Shown here in pieces: positions 40,946 through 55,440 of a stretch of 64,000 nt of DNA. Each line of letters opens with the position of its first letter. Position 1 is the first letter of the stretch. The stretch is taken from assembly GCF_051401765.1 (NCBI RefSeq), contig NW_027480543.1, positions 868,001-932,000 on the forward strand, written 5' to 3'. Below the pieces are notes generated by a model. That model was not told the origin of the DNA, made no database searches, and saw only the letters and a program-made list of their open reading frames with translations. Origin of the DNA: Calliopsis andreniformis. Lineage: Eukaryota; Arthropoda; Insecta; Hymenoptera; Andrenidae. The translations under genes were made by a program, and so were the position numbers.

Positions 40946-41605
40946 GGATTGAGGGTCTAGAATTGGAGATTGATTATTGAGGATTGAAGATTGAGTATTG
41001 ACGATTGGGGATTGAGAATTGAGAATTGAGGATCAGGACTGAGGGTTGAGGATTGAGGTTTTCGAAATGAGGATTGAGGATTGAGGATTGAGGATTGAGG
41101 ATTGAGGATTGAGGATTGAGGATTGAGGATTGTGTATTGGAGATTGAGTATTGATCACTGAGGATTGAGGATTGAGGATTGAGGATTGAGCGTTGAAGAT
41201 TGAATATTGAGGATTGAAGATTGAGGATTGACGATTAAGGATTGAGGATGGAGGATGAGGGCTGAGGGTTGAGGATTGAAGTTTGAGGACTGAGGACTGA
41301 GGATTGAGGATTGAAGATTGAGGATCTAGGATTGGAGATTGATTATTGAGGATGGAAGATTGAGGATTGAGGATTGAGGATTGAGGATCTAGAATTGGAG
41401 ATTGATTATTGAGGATTGAAGATTGAGTATTGACGATTGAGGATTGAGAATTGAGAATTGAGGATGAGGACTGAGGGTTGAGGATTGAGGTTTGAGAAAT
41501 GAGGATTGAGGATTGACGATTGAGGATTGAGGATTGAGGATTGAGGATTGTGTTTTCAAGATTGAGAATTGATCACTGAGGATTGAGGATTGAGTATTGA
41601 GGATT
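40945..41605. repeat. 0.65-kb module F, copy 1
   Basis: Recurs at 42,429-43,082. The offset is 1484 at the GAGGGTCTAG marker and 1477 at the TGTTTTCAAG marker (41551 and 43028), a one-heptamer change. Confidence 0.75.
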
Positions 41606-42429
41606 GAGGATTTAGGGTTGAAGATTGAATATTGAGGATTGAAGATTGAGGATTGATGAATAAGGATTGAGGATGGAGGATGAGGGCTGAGGGTTGAGAA
41701 TTGAAGTTTGAGGACTGCGGACTGAGGACTGAGGATTGAGGATTGAGGATTGAAAATTGAGGATTGAGGATTGAGGATTGAGGATTGAGGATTGAAGATT
41801 GGATATTGAGGATTGAAGAGTGAGGATTGAGGATTGAGGATTGAGGATTGATGATTGAAGATTGTGTATTGAGAATTGAAGGTTGAGGATTGAGGATTGA
41901 GGATTGAGGATTGAGGATTGAGGATTGAAGATTGAGGATTGCTGATTGAGGATTGGCTATTGAGGATTGAGTATTGAGAATCGAGGATTGATGGTTGAGT
42001 ATTGAGGATTCATGGCTGAGGGCTGTGTGTTGAATATTGAGGGTTGAGGATTGAGGATTGAGGATTGAGGATTGAGGATTGAAGATTGTGTATTGATGAT
42101 TGAATATTGAGGATTGAGGATTGAGGTTTGAGGATTGAGGACGAGGACTGACGGTAGAGGATTGAGGTTTGAGGATTGAGGACTGAGGATTGAGGATTGA
42201 AGATTGTGGATTGAGGATCTAGTATTGGAGATTGATTATTGAGGATTGAAGATTGAGGATTGAGGATTGAGGATTGAGGATTGAGAATTGAGGATGAGGA
42301 CTGAGGGTTGAGTATTGAGGTTTGAGGAATGAGGATTGAGGTTTGAGGATTGAGGGTTGAGGATTGAGGATTGAGGATTGAGGATTGAGGATTGGGATTG
42401 AATATTGAGTACTGAGGATTGAAGATTGA
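41605..42429. repeat. Heptamer segment between F copies
   Basis: Resembles the GGATATTG to ACGGTAGAGG part of module A. Local variants are GGATTGCTGATTG and GGATTGGCTATTG near 41,940. A GGGG run is shortened to GGG near 42,396. I see no gene or RNA structure. Confidence 0.65.
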
Positions 42430-43082
42430 GGATTGAGGGTCTAGAATTGGAGATTGATTATTGAGGATTGAAGATTGAGGATTGACGATTGGGGATTGAG
42501 AATTGAGAATTGAGGATGAGGACTGAGGGTTGAGGATTGAGGTTTGAGAAATGAGGATTGAGGATTGAGGGTTGAGGATTGAGGATTGAGGATTGAGGAT
42601 TGAGGATTGTGTATTGGAGATTGAGTATTGATCACTGAGGATTGAGGATTGAGGATTGAGGATTGAGGGTTGAAGATTGAATATTGAGGATTGAAGATTG
42701 AGGATTGACGATTAAGGATTGAGGATGGGGGATGAGGGCTGAGGGTTGAGGATTGAAGTTTGAGGACTGAGGACTGAGGATTGAGGATTGAAGATTGAGG
42801 ATCTAGGATTGGAGATTGATTATTGAGGATGGAAGATTGAGGATTGAGGATTGAGGATTGAGGATCTAGAATTGGAGATTGATTATTGAGGATTGAAGAT
42901 TGAGTATTGACGATTGAGGATTGAGAATTGAGAATTGAGGATGAGGACTGAGGGTTGAGGATTGAGGTTTGAGAAATGAGGATTGAGGATTGAGGATTGA
43001 GGATTGAGGATTGAGGATTGAGGATTGTGTTTTCAAGATTGAGTATTGATCACTGAGGATTGAGGATTGAGTATTGAGATTT
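42429..43082. repeat. 0.65-kb module F, copy 2
   Basis: Copy of 40,945-41,605. It ends where the right-hand family begins, at the TATTGAGATTTG lead-in near 43,075. Confidence 0.75.
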
Positions 43083-46000
43083 GATTATTGAATATTGTGG
43101 ATTGTGTATTGAACCATGAGAATTCAGGATATTCTATTGAGTATTGAGAATTGAGGATTGATCGTTGAGTATTGAGGATTCATGGCTGAGGTCTGTGTGT
43201 TGAATATTGAGGGTTGAGGATTGAGGATTGAGGATTGAGGATTGAGGATTGAAGATTGAGTATTGATGATTGAATACTGAGGATTGAGGATTGAGGTTTG
43301 AGGATTGAGAACGAGGACTGACGGTAGAGGATTGAGGTTTGAGGATTGAGGATTGAGGATTGAACACTGAGGATTGAGGATTGAGGATTAAGCATTGAGG
43401 ATTGAAGATTGAAGACTGGGGATTGAGGATTGATGATTGAGAATTAAGGATTGAAGATTGTGGAGTGACGATCTAGGATTGGAGATTGATTATTGCGGAT
43501 TGAAGATTGAGGATTGAGGATTGAGGATTGAGGATTGAGAATTGAGGATGAGGACTGAGGGTTGAGGGATGAGGTTTGAGGAATGAGGATTGAGGGTTGA
43601 GGTTTGAGGATTGAGGATTGAGGATTGAGGATTGAGTAATGAAGATTGAGTATTGATGCCTGAGGATTGAGGATTGAGGATCGAGGATTGAGGATTGGGG
43701 ATTGAATATTGAGTACTGAGGATTGAAGATTGAGAATTGAGGATTGAGGATTGAGGATGGATGTTGAGGGCTGAGGGTTGAGGATTGAGGTTCGAGTACT
43801 GAATCCTGAGAATTCAGGATATTCTATTGAGTATTGAGAATTGAGGATTGATGGTTGAGTACGGAGGACTGAGGATTGAGGATTGAAGGTTGAGTATTGA
43901 GGATTCAGAATTGAGGTTCGAGGGCTGACGATTGAGGATTGAAGATTGAGTACTGAGGATTGAAGATTGAGGATTGAGCATTGAGGATTCAGGATTGAGG
44001 ATGATGTCTGAGGGTTGAGGATTGAGGTTTGAGGACTGACGACTGAGGATTGAGGACTGAGGATTGAGGATGAGGGCTGAGGGTCGGGGATTGTGGTTTG
44101 ACCACTGAGGACTGTGGATTGAGGATTGAGAATTCAGGATTGTTGATAGAGGATTGAAGAATGAGGATTGGGTATTGAGGATTGAAGAATGAGGATTGAG
44201 GATTGAGGATTGAGGATTGAGGGTTGAGGATCTAGGATTGGAGATTGATTATTGAGGATTGAAGATTGGGGATTGAGGATTGAGGATTGAGGATGTAGGA
44301 TTGCAGATTGATTATTGAGGATTGAAGATTGAGGAGTGATGATTGAGGATTGAGAATTGAGAATTGAGGATGAGGACTGGGGGTTTTGGATTGTGGTTTG
44401 AGAAATGAGGATTGAGGATTGAGGATTGAGGATTGAAGATTGTGTATTGAGAATTGAGGATTGAGGATTGAGGATTGAGGGTTGAGGATGGAGGATGAGG
44501 GCTGAGGGTTGAGGATTGAGGTTTGAGGACTGAGGACTGAGGATTGAGGATCGAGAGTTGAGGATTGAGGATTGAGGATTGAGGATTGAGGATTGAGAAT
44601 TGAGGATTGATGATTGAGGGTTGAAGATCGAATATTGAGGATTGAAGATTGAGGGTTGATGATTAAGGATTCAGGATGGAGGATGAGGGCTGAGGGTTGA
44701 GGATTGAGGTTTGAGGACTGAGGACTGAGGATTGAGGATTGAGAATTCAGGATTGTTGATAGAGGATTGAAGATTGAGGATTGGGTATTGAGGATTGAAG
44801 AATGAGGATTGAGGATTGAGGATTGAGGATTGAGGGTTGAGGATCTAGGATTGGAGATTGATTATTGAGGATTGAAGCATGGGGATTGAGGATTGAGGAT
44901 TGAGGATCTAGGATTGCAGATTGATTATTGAGGATTGAAGATTGAGGATTGATGATTGAGGATTGAGAATTGAGAATTGAGGATGAGGACGGGGGGTTTT
45001 GGATTGTGGTTTGAGAAATGAGGATTGAGGATTGAGGATTGAGGATTGAAGATTGTGTATTGAGAATTGAGGATTGAGGATTGAGGATTGAGGGTTGAGG
45101 ATGGAGGATGAGGGCTGAGGGTTGAGGATTGAGGTTTGAGGACTGAGGACTGAGGATTGAGGATCGAGAGTTGAGGATTGAGGATTGAGGATTGAGGATT
45201 GAGGATTGAGAATTGAGGATTGATGATTGAGGGTTGAAGATCGAATATTGAGGATTGAAGATTGAGGGTTGATGATTAAGGATTCAGGATGGAGGATGAG
45301 GGCTGAGGGTTGAGGATTGAGGTTTGAGGACTGAGGACTGAGGATTGAGGATTGAGAATTGAGGATTGAGGGTTGAGGATTGAAGATTGAGGATTGGGTA
45401 TTGAGGATTGAAGAATGAGGATTGAGGACTGAGGATTGATGATTGAGGATTGAAGATCGAGTATTGAGGATTGAAGATTGACGATTGAGGATTGAGGATT
45501 GAGGATTGTGGATTGAGGATTGAGGATTGATGGTTGTGAATTGAGGACGAGTACTGAGGGCTGAATATTGATGATTGAGGTCTGAGGATTGAGGATTGAG
45601 GATTGAGGATTGAAAATTGAGGATTGAGGATTGAGGATTGAGGATTGAGGATTGAGGATTGAAGATTGTGTACTGAGGATTGAAGATTGAGGATTGAGGA
45701 TTGAGGATTGAGGATTGAGGATTGAGGATTGAGGATTGAGGATTGAGGATTGAAGATTGAGGTTTGGGGATTGAGGATTGGCGATTGAGGATTGAGTATT
45801 GAGAATTGAGGATTGATGGTTGAATATTGAGGTTTCATGGCTGAGGGTTGTGTGTTGAATATTGAGGGTTGAGGATTGAGGATTGAGGATTTAGGATTGA
45901 GGATTGAAGATTGAGTATTGATGATTGAATATTGACGATTGAGGATTGAGGTTTGAGGATTGAGGACGAGGACTGACGGTAGAGGATTGAGGTTTGAGGA

Positions 46001-47455
46001 TTGAGGACTGAGGATTGAGGACTGAGGATTGAGGATTGAGGATTGAGCGTTGAGGATTGAAGATTGAAGACTGGGGATCGAGGATTGAAGATTGAGAATT
46101 AAGGATTGAAGATTGTGGATTGAGGATCTAGATTTGGAGATTGATTATTGAGGATTGAAGATTGAGGATTGAGGATTGAGGATTGAGGATTGAGGATTGA
46201 GAATTGAGGATGAGGACTGAGGGTTGAGGATTGATGTTTAAGGAATGAGGATTGAGGGTTGAGGATTGAGGATTGAGGATTGAGGAGTGAGGATTGATGA
46301 TTGAGGATTGGGGATTGAATATTGAGTACTGAGGATAGAAGATTGAGGATTGAGGATTGAGGATTGATGATGGAGGATGAGGGCTGAGGGTTGAAGATTG
46401 AGGTTTGAGTATTGAATCCTGAGAATTCAGGATATTCTATTGAGTATTGAGAATTGAGGATTGATGGTTGAGTACTGAGGACTGAGGGTTGAGGATTGAA
46501 GGTTGAGTATTGAGGATTCAGAATTGAGGTTCGAGGGCTGACGGTTGAGGATTGAAGATTGAGTACTGAGGATTGAAGATTGAGGGTTGATGATTAAGGA
46601 TTCAGGATGGAGGATGAGGGCTGAGGGTTGAGGAATGAGGTTTGAGGACTGAGGACTGAGGATTGAGGATTGAGAATTGAGGATTGAGGGTTGAGGATTG
46701 AAGATTGAGGATTGGGTATTGAGGATTGAAGAATGAGGATTGAGGATTGAGGATTGATGATTGAGGATTGAAGATCGAGTATTGAGGATTGAACATTGAC
46801 GATTGAGGATTGAGGATTGAGGATTGAGGATTGAGGATTGAGGATTGAAGATTGAGGATTGGGTATTGAGGACTGAACATTGAGTATTGAGGATTGAGGA
46901 TTGAAGGTTGAATATTGATGAATGAAGGTTAACGATTGAGGATAGAGGTCTGTGGATTGAGGACGAGGACTGCGGGTTGGGTATTGATACTTGAGGTCTG
47001 TGGATTGAGGATTGAGGATTGCGAATTGAGGATTGAAGATTGAAGATTGAGGATAGGGTATTGAGGATTGTAGAATGAGGATCGAGGATTGAGGATTGAG
47101 GATTGAGGATTCAAAATTGAGTATTGAGGATTGAAGGTTGAGGATTGAGGATTGAGGATTGAGGATTGAGGATTGAAGATTGAGTATTGAGGATTGAAGA
47201 TTGAGGATTGAGGATTGAGGATTGAGGATTGAGGATTGAAGATTGAGGATTGAGGATTGTGGATTGAGGATTGAGCATTGAGGATTGAAGATTGAATATT
47301 GATGATTGAAGATTGAGGATTGAGGATTGAGGGTTGTGAATTGAGGACGAGTACTGAGGGCTGAATATTGATGATTGAGGTCTGAGGATTGAGGATTGAG
47401 GATTGAGGATTGAAAATTGAGGATTGAGGATTGAGGATTGAGGATTGAGGATTGA
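43065..47455. repeat. Right-hand large module G, copy 1
   Basis: Starts with the TTTGATT lead-in and the broken hairpin at 43113, then hairpins at 43803 and 46416 and GTTAAC at 46928. It matches 48,345-53,195. The offset moves 5284, 5291, 5270, then 5752 after a missing segment of about 480 bp near 45,500, then 5738. It contains GGGGGTTTTGG, one of the few T-runs in the window. Confidence 0.8.
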
Positions 47456-48345
47456 AGATTGAGTACTGAGGATTGAAGATTGAGGATTCAGGATTGAGGA
47501 TTGAGGATTGAGGATTGAGGATTGAGGATTGAGGATTGAAGATTGAGGTTTGGGGATTGAGGATTGGCGATTGAGGATCGAGTATTGAGAATTGAGGATT
47601 GAGGATGATGTCTGAGGGTTGAGGATTGAGGTTTGAGGACTGACGGCTGAGGATTGAGGACTGAGGATTGAGGATGAGGGCTGAGGGTCGGGGATTGTGG
47701 TTTGACGACTGAGGACTGAGGATTGAGGATTGAGAATTCAGGATTGTTGATAGAGGATTGAAGATTGAGGATTGATTATTGAGGATTGAAGAATGAGGAT
47801 TGAGGATTGAGGATTGAGGATTGAGGGTTGAGGATCTACGATTGGAGATTGATTATTGAGGATTGAAGGTTGGGGATTGAGGATTGAGGATTGAGGATCT
47901 AGGATTGCAGATTGATTATTGAGGATTGAAGATTGAGGATTGATGATTGAGGATTGAGAATTGAGAATTGAGGATGAGGACTGGGGGTTTTGGATTGTGG
48001 TTTGAGAAATGAGGATTGAGGATTGAGGATTGAGAATTGAAGATTGTGTACTGAGAATTGAGGATTGAGGATTTAGGATTGAGGGTTGAGGATGGAGGAT
48101 GAGGGCTGAGGGTTGAGGATTGAGGTTTGAGGACTGAGGACTGAGGACTGAGGATTGAAGATTGAGAATTGAGGGTTGAGGATTGAAGTTTGAGGATTGG
48201 CTATTGAGAATTGAAGAATGAGGATTGAGGATTGAGGATTGAAGATTGAGGATTGAGGATTGAGGATTGAGGATTGATGATTGAAGATTGTGTATTGAAG
48301 ATTGAAGATTGAGGATTGAGGATTGAGGATTGAGGATTGAGGATT
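47455..48345. repeat. Partial G-type segment between large copies
   Basis: Holds the GATGATGTCTG, GGGTCGGGG and GGGGGTTTTGG markers near 47,600-48,000, a shortened repeat of the interior of module G. It has no hairpin landmark. Confidence 0.65.
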
Positions 48346-51300
48346 GAGGATTGAGTATTGAGATTTGATTATTGAATATTGTGGATTGTGTATTGAACCA
48401 TGCGAATTCAGGATATTCTATTGAGTATTGAGAATTGAGGATTGATCGTTGAGTATTGATGATTCATGGCTGAGGTCTGTGTGTTGAATATTGAGGGTTG
48501 AGGATTGAGGATTGAGGATTGAGGATTGAGGATTGAAGATTCAGTATTGATGATTGAATACTGAGGATCGAGGATTGAGGTTTGAGAATTGAGAACGAGG
48601 ACTGACGGTAGAGGATTGAGGTTTGAGGATTGAGGATTGAGGATTGAACACTGAGGATTGAGGATTGAGGATTAAGCATTGAGGATTGAAGATTGAAGAC
48701 TGGGGATTGAGGATTGATGATTGAGAATTAAGGATTGAAGATTGTGGAGTGACGATCTAGGATTGGAGATTGATTATTGCGGATTGAAGATTGAGGATTG
48801 AGGATTGAGGATTGAGGATTGAGAATTGAGGATGAGGACTGAGGGTTGAGGGATGAGGTTTGAGGAATGAGGATTGAGGGTTGAGGTTTGAGGATTGAGG
48901 ATTGAGGATTGAGGATTGAGGATTGAGTAATGAAGATTGAGTATTGATGCCTGAGGATTGAGGATTGTGGATCGAGGATTGAGGATTGGGGATTGAATAT
49001 TGAGTACTGAGGATTGAAGATTGAGAATTGAGGATTGAGGATTGAGGATGGATGATGAGGGCTGAGGGTTGAGGATTGAGGTTCGAGTACTGAATCCTGA
49101 GAATTCAGGATATTCTATTGAGTATTGAGAATTGAGGATTGATGGTTGAGTACGGAGGACTGAGGATTGAGGATTGAAGGTTGAGTATTGAGGATTCAGA
49201 ATTGAGGTTCGAGGGCTGACGATTGAGGATTGAAGATTGAGTACTGAGGATTGAAGATTGAGGATTGAGCATTGAGGATTGAGGATTGAGGATGATGTCT
49301 GAGGGTTGAGGATTGAGGTTTGAGGACTGACGACTGAGGATTGAGGACTGAGGATTGAGGATGAGGGCTGAGGGTCGGGGATTGTGGTTTGACGACTGAG
49401 GACTGAGGATTGAGGATTGAGAATTCAGGATTGTTGATAGAGGATTGAAGAATGAGGATTGGGTATTGAGGATTGAAGAATGAGGATTGAGGATTGAGGA
49501 TTGAGGATTGAGGGTTGAGGATCTAGGATTGGAGATTGATTATTGAGGATTGAAGATTGGGGATTGAGGATTGAGGATTGAGGATGTAGGATTGCAGATT
49601 GATTATTGAGGATTGAAGATTGAGGATTGATGATTGAGGATTGAGAATTGAGAATTGAGGATGAGGACTGGGGGTTTTGGATTGTGGTTTGAGAAATGAG
49701 GATTGAGGATTGAGGATTGAGGATTGAAGATTGTGTATTGAGAATTGAGGATTGAGGATTGAAGATTGAGGGTTGAGGATGGAGGATGAGGGCTGAGGGT
49801 TGAGGATTGAGGTTTGAGGACTGAGGACTGAGGATTGAGGATCGAGAGTTGAGGATTGAGGATTGAGGATTGAGGATTGAGGATTGAGAATTGAGGATTG
49901 ATGATTCAGGGTTGAAGATCGAATATTGAGGACTGAAGATTGAGGGTTGATGATTAAGGATTCAGGATGGAGGATGAGGGCTGAGGGTTGAGGATTGAGG
50001 TTTGAGGACTGAGGACTGAGGATTGAGGATTGAGAATTCAGGATTGTTGATAGAGGATTGAAGATTGAGGATTGGGTATTGAGGATTGAAGAATGAGGAT
50101 TGAGGATTGAGGATTGAGGGTTGAGGATCTAGGATTGGAGATTGATTATTGAGGATTGAAGATTGGGGATTGAGGATTGAGGATTGAGGATCTAGGATTG
50201 CAGATTGATTATTGAGGATTGAAGATTGAGGATTGATGATTGAGGATTGAGAATTGAGAATTGAGGATGAGGACGGGGGGTTTTGGATTGTGGTTTGAGA
50301 AATGAGGATTGAGGATTGAGGATTGAGGATTGAAGATTGTGTATTGAGAATTGAGGATTGAGGGTTGAGGATGGAGGATGAGGGCTGAGGGTTGAGGATT
50401 GAGGTTTGAGGACTGAGGACTGAGGATTGAGGATCGAGAGTTGAGGATTGAGGATTGAGGATTGAGGATTGAGGATTGAGAATTGAGGATTGATGATTGA
50501 GGGTTGAAGATCGAATATTGAGGATTGAAGATTGAGGGTTGATGATTAAGGATTCAGGATGGAGGATGAGGGCTGAGGGTTGAGGATTGAGGTTTGAGGA
50601 CTGAGGACTGAGGATTGAGGATTGAGAATTGAGGATTGAGGGTTGAGGATTGAAGATTGAGGATTGGGTATTGAGGATTGAAGAATGAGGATTGAGGACT
50701 GAGGATTGATGATTGAGGATTGAAGATCGAGTATTGAGGATTGAAGATTGACGATTGAGGATTGAGGATTGAGGATTGAGGATTGAGGATTGAGGATTGA
50801 AGATTGAGGATTGGGTATTGAGGACTGAACATTCAGGATTGAGGATTGAGGATTGAAGGTTGAATATTGATGAATGAAGGTTAACGATTGAGGATAGAGG
50901 TCTGTGGATTGAGGACGAGGACTGCGGGTTGGGTATTGATACTTGAGGTCTGTGGATTGAGGATTGAGGATTGCGAATTGAGGATTGAAGATTGAAGATT
51001 GAGGATAGGGTATTGAGGATTGTAGAATGAGGATTGAGGATTGAGGATTGAGGATTGAGGATTCAAAATTGAGTATTGAGGATTGAAGGTTGAGGATTGA
51101 GGATTGAGGATTGAGGATTGAGGATTGAAGATTGAGTATTGAGGATTGAAGATTGAGGATTGAGGATTGAGGATTGAGGATTGAGGATTGAAGATTGAGG
51201 ATTGAGGATTGTGGATTGAGGATTGAGCATTGAGGATTGAAGATTGAATATTGATGATTGAAGATTGAGGATTGAGGATTGATGGTTGTGAATTGAGGAC

Positions 51301-53195
51301 GAGTACTGAGGGCTGAATATTGATGATTGAGGTCTGAGGATTGAGGATTGAGGATTGAGGATTGAAAATTGAGGATTGAGGATTGAGGATTGAGGATTGA
51401 GGATTGAGGATTGAAGATTGTGTACTGAGGATTGAAGATTGAGGATTGAGGATTGAGGATTGAGGATTGAGGATTGAGGATTGAGGATTGAGGATTGAAG
51501 ATTGAGGTTTGGGGATTGAGGATTGGCGATTGAGGATTGAGTATTGAGAATTGAGGATTGATGGTTGAATATTGAGGTTTCATGGCTGAGGGTTGTGTGT
51601 TGAATATTGAGGGTTGAGGATTGAGGATTGAGGATTTAGGATTGAGGATTGAAGATTGAGTATTGATGATTGAATATTGAGGATTGAGGATTGAGGTTTG
51701 AGGATTGAGGACGAGGACTGACGGTAGAGGATTGAGGTTTGAGGATTGAGGACTGAGGATTGAGGACTGAGGATTGAGGATTGAGGATTGAGCGTTGAGG
51801 ATTGAAGATTGAAGACTGGGGATCGAGGATTGAAGATTGAGAATTAAGGATTGAAGATTGTGGATTGAGGATCTAGGTTTGGAGATTGATTATTGAGGAT
51901 TGAAGATTGAGGATTGAGGATTGAGGATTGAGGATTGAGAATTGAGGATGAGGACTGAGGGTTGAGGATTGATGTTTAAGGAATGAGGATTGAGGGTTGA
52001 GGATTGAGGATTGAGGATTGAGGAGTGAGGATTGATGATTGAGGATTGGGGATTGAATATTGAGTACTGAGGATAGAAGATTGAGGATTGAGGATTGAGG
52101 ATTGATGATGGAGGATGAGGGCTGAGGGTTGAAGATTGAGGTTTGAGTATTGAATCCTGAGAATTCAGGATATTCTATTGAGTATTGAGAATTGAGGATT
52201 GATGGTTGAGTACTGAGGACTGAGGGTTGAGGATTGAAGGTTGAGTATTGAGGATTCAGAATTGAGGTTCGAGGGCTGACGGTTGAGGATTGAAGATTGA
52301 GTACTGAGGATTGAAGATTGAGGGTTGATGATTAAGGATTCAGGATGGAGGATGAGGGCTGAGGGTTGAGGAATGAGGTTTGAGGACTGAGGACTGAGGA
52401 TTGAGGATTGAGAATTGAGGATTGAGGGTTGAGGATTGAAGATTGAGGATTGGGTATTGAGGATTGAAGAATGAGGATTGAGGATTGAGGATTGATGATT
52501 GAGGATTGAAGATCGAGTATTAAGGATTGAACATTGACGATTGAGGATTGAGGATTGAGGATTGAGGATTGAGGATTGAGGATTGAAGATTGAGGATTGG
52601 GTATTGAGGACTGAACATTGAGTATTGAGGATTGAGGATTGAAGGTTGAATATTGATGAATGAAGGTTAACGATTGAGGATAGAGGTCTGTGGATTGAGG
52701 ACGAGGACTGCGGGTTGGGTATTGATACTTGAGGTCTGTGGATTGAGGATTGAGGATTGCGAATTGAGGATTGAAGATTGAAGATTGTGGATAGTGTATT
52801 GAGGATTGTAGAATGAGGATTGATGATTGAGGATTGAGGATTGAGGATTCAAAATTGAGTATTGAGGATTGAAGGTTGAGGATTGAGGATTGAGGATTGA
52901 GGATTAAGGATTGAAGATTGAGTATTGAGGATTGAAGAGTGAGGATTGAGGATTGAGGATTGAGGATTGAGGATTGAAGATTGAGGATTGAGGATTGTGG
53001 ATTGAGGATTGAGCATTGAGGATTGAAGATTGAATATTGATGATTGAAAATTGAGGATTGAGGATTGAGGGTTGTGAATTGAGGACGAGTACTGAGGGCT
53101 GAATATTGATGATTGAGGTCTGAGGATTGAGGATTGAGGATTGAGGATTGAAAATTGAGGATTGAGGATTGAGGATTGAGGATTGAGGATTGAAG
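48345..53195. repeat. Right-hand large module G, copy 2
   Basis: Broken hairpin at 48397, intact hairpins at 49094 and 52154, GTTAAC at 50880 and 52666. It has about 480 bp at 50.75-51.28 kb, including a GTTAAC module, that copy 1 lacks at 45.5 kb. Confidence 0.8.
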
Positions 53196-55440
53196 ATTGA
53201 GAATTGAGGATGAGGACTGAGGGTTGAGGGATGAGGTTTGAGGAATGAGGATTGAGGGTTGAGGTTTGAGGATTGAGGATTGAGGATTGAGGATTGAGTA
53301 ATGAAGATTGAGTATTGATGCCTGAGGATTGAGGATTGAGGATCGAGGATTGAGGATTGGGGATTGAATATTGAGTACAGAGGATTGAAGATTGAGAATT
53401 GAGGATTGAGGATTGAGGATGGATGATGAGGGTTGAGGATCTAGGATTCGAGATTGATTATTGTGGATTAAAGATTGGGGATTGAGGATTGTGGATTGAG
53501 GATCCAGGATTGGAGATTGATTATTGAGGAATGAAGATTGAGGATTGAGGATTGATGATTGAGGATTGAGAATTGAGAATTGAGGATGAGGTCTGAGGGT
53601 TGAGGATTGAGGTTTGAGAAATGAGGATTGAGGATTGAGGATTGAGGATTGAAGATTGAGTATTGAGAATTGAGGATTGAGGATTGAGGATTGAATATTG
53701 AGAATTGAGGATTGAGGATTGAGGATTGAGGATTGAGGATTGAAGGTTGAATATTGAGGATTGAAGATTGAGGATTGAGGATTGAGGGTTGAGGATGGAG
53801 GATGAGGGCTGTGGGTTGAGGATTGAGGTTTGATTACTGAGGACTGAGGATTGAGGATCGAGAGTTGAGGATTGAGGATTGAGGATTCAGGATTGAGGAT
53901 TGAGAATTGAGGATTGATGATTGAGGGTTGAAGATCGAATATTGAGGATTGAAGATTGAGGGTTGATGATTAAGGATTCAGGATGGAGGATGAGGGCTGA
54001 GGGTTGAGGATTGAGGTTTGAGGACTGAGGACTGAGGATTGAGGATTGAGAATTTAGGATTGAGGGTTGAGGATTGAAGATTGAGGATTGGGTATTGAGG
54101 ATTGAAGAATGAGGATTGAGGATTGAGGATTGATGATTGAGGATTGAAGATTGAGTATTGAGGATTGAAGATTGACGATTGAGGATTGAGGATTGAGGAT
54201 TGAGGATTGAGGATTGAGGATTGAAGATTGAGGATTGGGTATTGAGGACTGAACATTGAGGATTGAGGATTGAGGATTGAAGGTTGAATATTGATGAATG
54301 AAGGTTAACGATTGAGGATAGAGGTCTGTGGATTGAGGACGAGGACTGCGGGTTGGGTATTGATACTTGAGGTCTGTGGATTGAGGATTGAGGATTGCGA
54401 ATTGAGGATTGAAGATTGAAGATTGAGGATAGGGTATTGAGGATTGTAGAATGAGGATTGAGGATTGAGGATTGAGGATTGAGGATTCAAAATTGAGTAT
54501 TGAGGATTGAAGGTTGAGGATTGAGGATTGAGGATTGAGGATTGAGGATTGAGGATTGAAGATTGAGTATTGAAGATTGAGGATTGAGGATTGAGGATTG
54601 AAGATTGAGGTTTGGGGATTGAGGATTGGCGATTGAGGATTGAGTATTGAGAATTGAGGATTGATGGTTGAATATTGAGGTTTCATGGCTGAGGGTTGTG
54701 TGCTGAGTATTGAGGGTTGAGGATTGAGGATTGAGGATTTAGGATTGAGGATTGAAGATTGAGTATTGATGATTGAATATTGAGGATTGAGGATTGAGGT
54801 TTGAGGATTGAGGACGAGGACTGACGGTAGAGGATTGAGGTTTGAGGATTGAGGACTGAGGATTGAGGACTGAGGATTGAGGATTGAGGATTGAGCGTTG
54901 AGGATTGAAGATTGAAGACTGGGGATCGAGGATTGAAGATTGAGAATTAAGGATTGAAGATTGTGGATTGAGGATCTAGGTTTGGAGATTGATTATTGAG
55001 GGTTGAAGATTGAGGATTGAGGATTGAGGATTGAGGATTGAGAATTGAGGATGAGGACTGAGGGTTGAGGATTGATGTTTAAGGAATGAGGATTGAGGGT
55101 TGAGGATTGAGGATTGAGGATTGAGGATTGAGGAGTGAGGATTGATGATTGAGGATTGGGGATTGAATATTGAGTACTGAGGATAGAAGATTGAGGATTG
55201 AGGATTGAGGATTGATGATGGAGGATGAGGGCTGAGGGTTGAGGATTGAGGTTTGAGTATTGAATCCTGAGAATTCAGGATATTCTATTGAGTATTGAGA
55301 ATTGAGGATTGATGGTTGAGTACTGAGGACTGAGGGTTGAGGATTGAAGGTTGAGTATTGAGGATTCAGAATTGAGGTTCGAGGGCTGACGATTGAGGAT
55401 TGAAGATTGAGTACTGAGGATTGAAGATTGAGGATTGAGC
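53195..55440. repeat. Rearranged G-type segment
   Basis: The first part shares GGATTCGAGATTG and GGATTAAAGATTG with 57,121 (offset 3680). From about 53,840 it follows 50,420 onward at offset 3424, then 3110 after a deletion near 54,560. It has GTTAAC at 54304 and a hairpin at 55264. Confidence 0.7.

Noticed and set aside
751..43060. TGATCA and GATCTAG palindromes as operators or methylation-controlled sites
   Set aside because: They are single variant heptamers copied with their modules; spacing follows module duplication and no gene is nearby.
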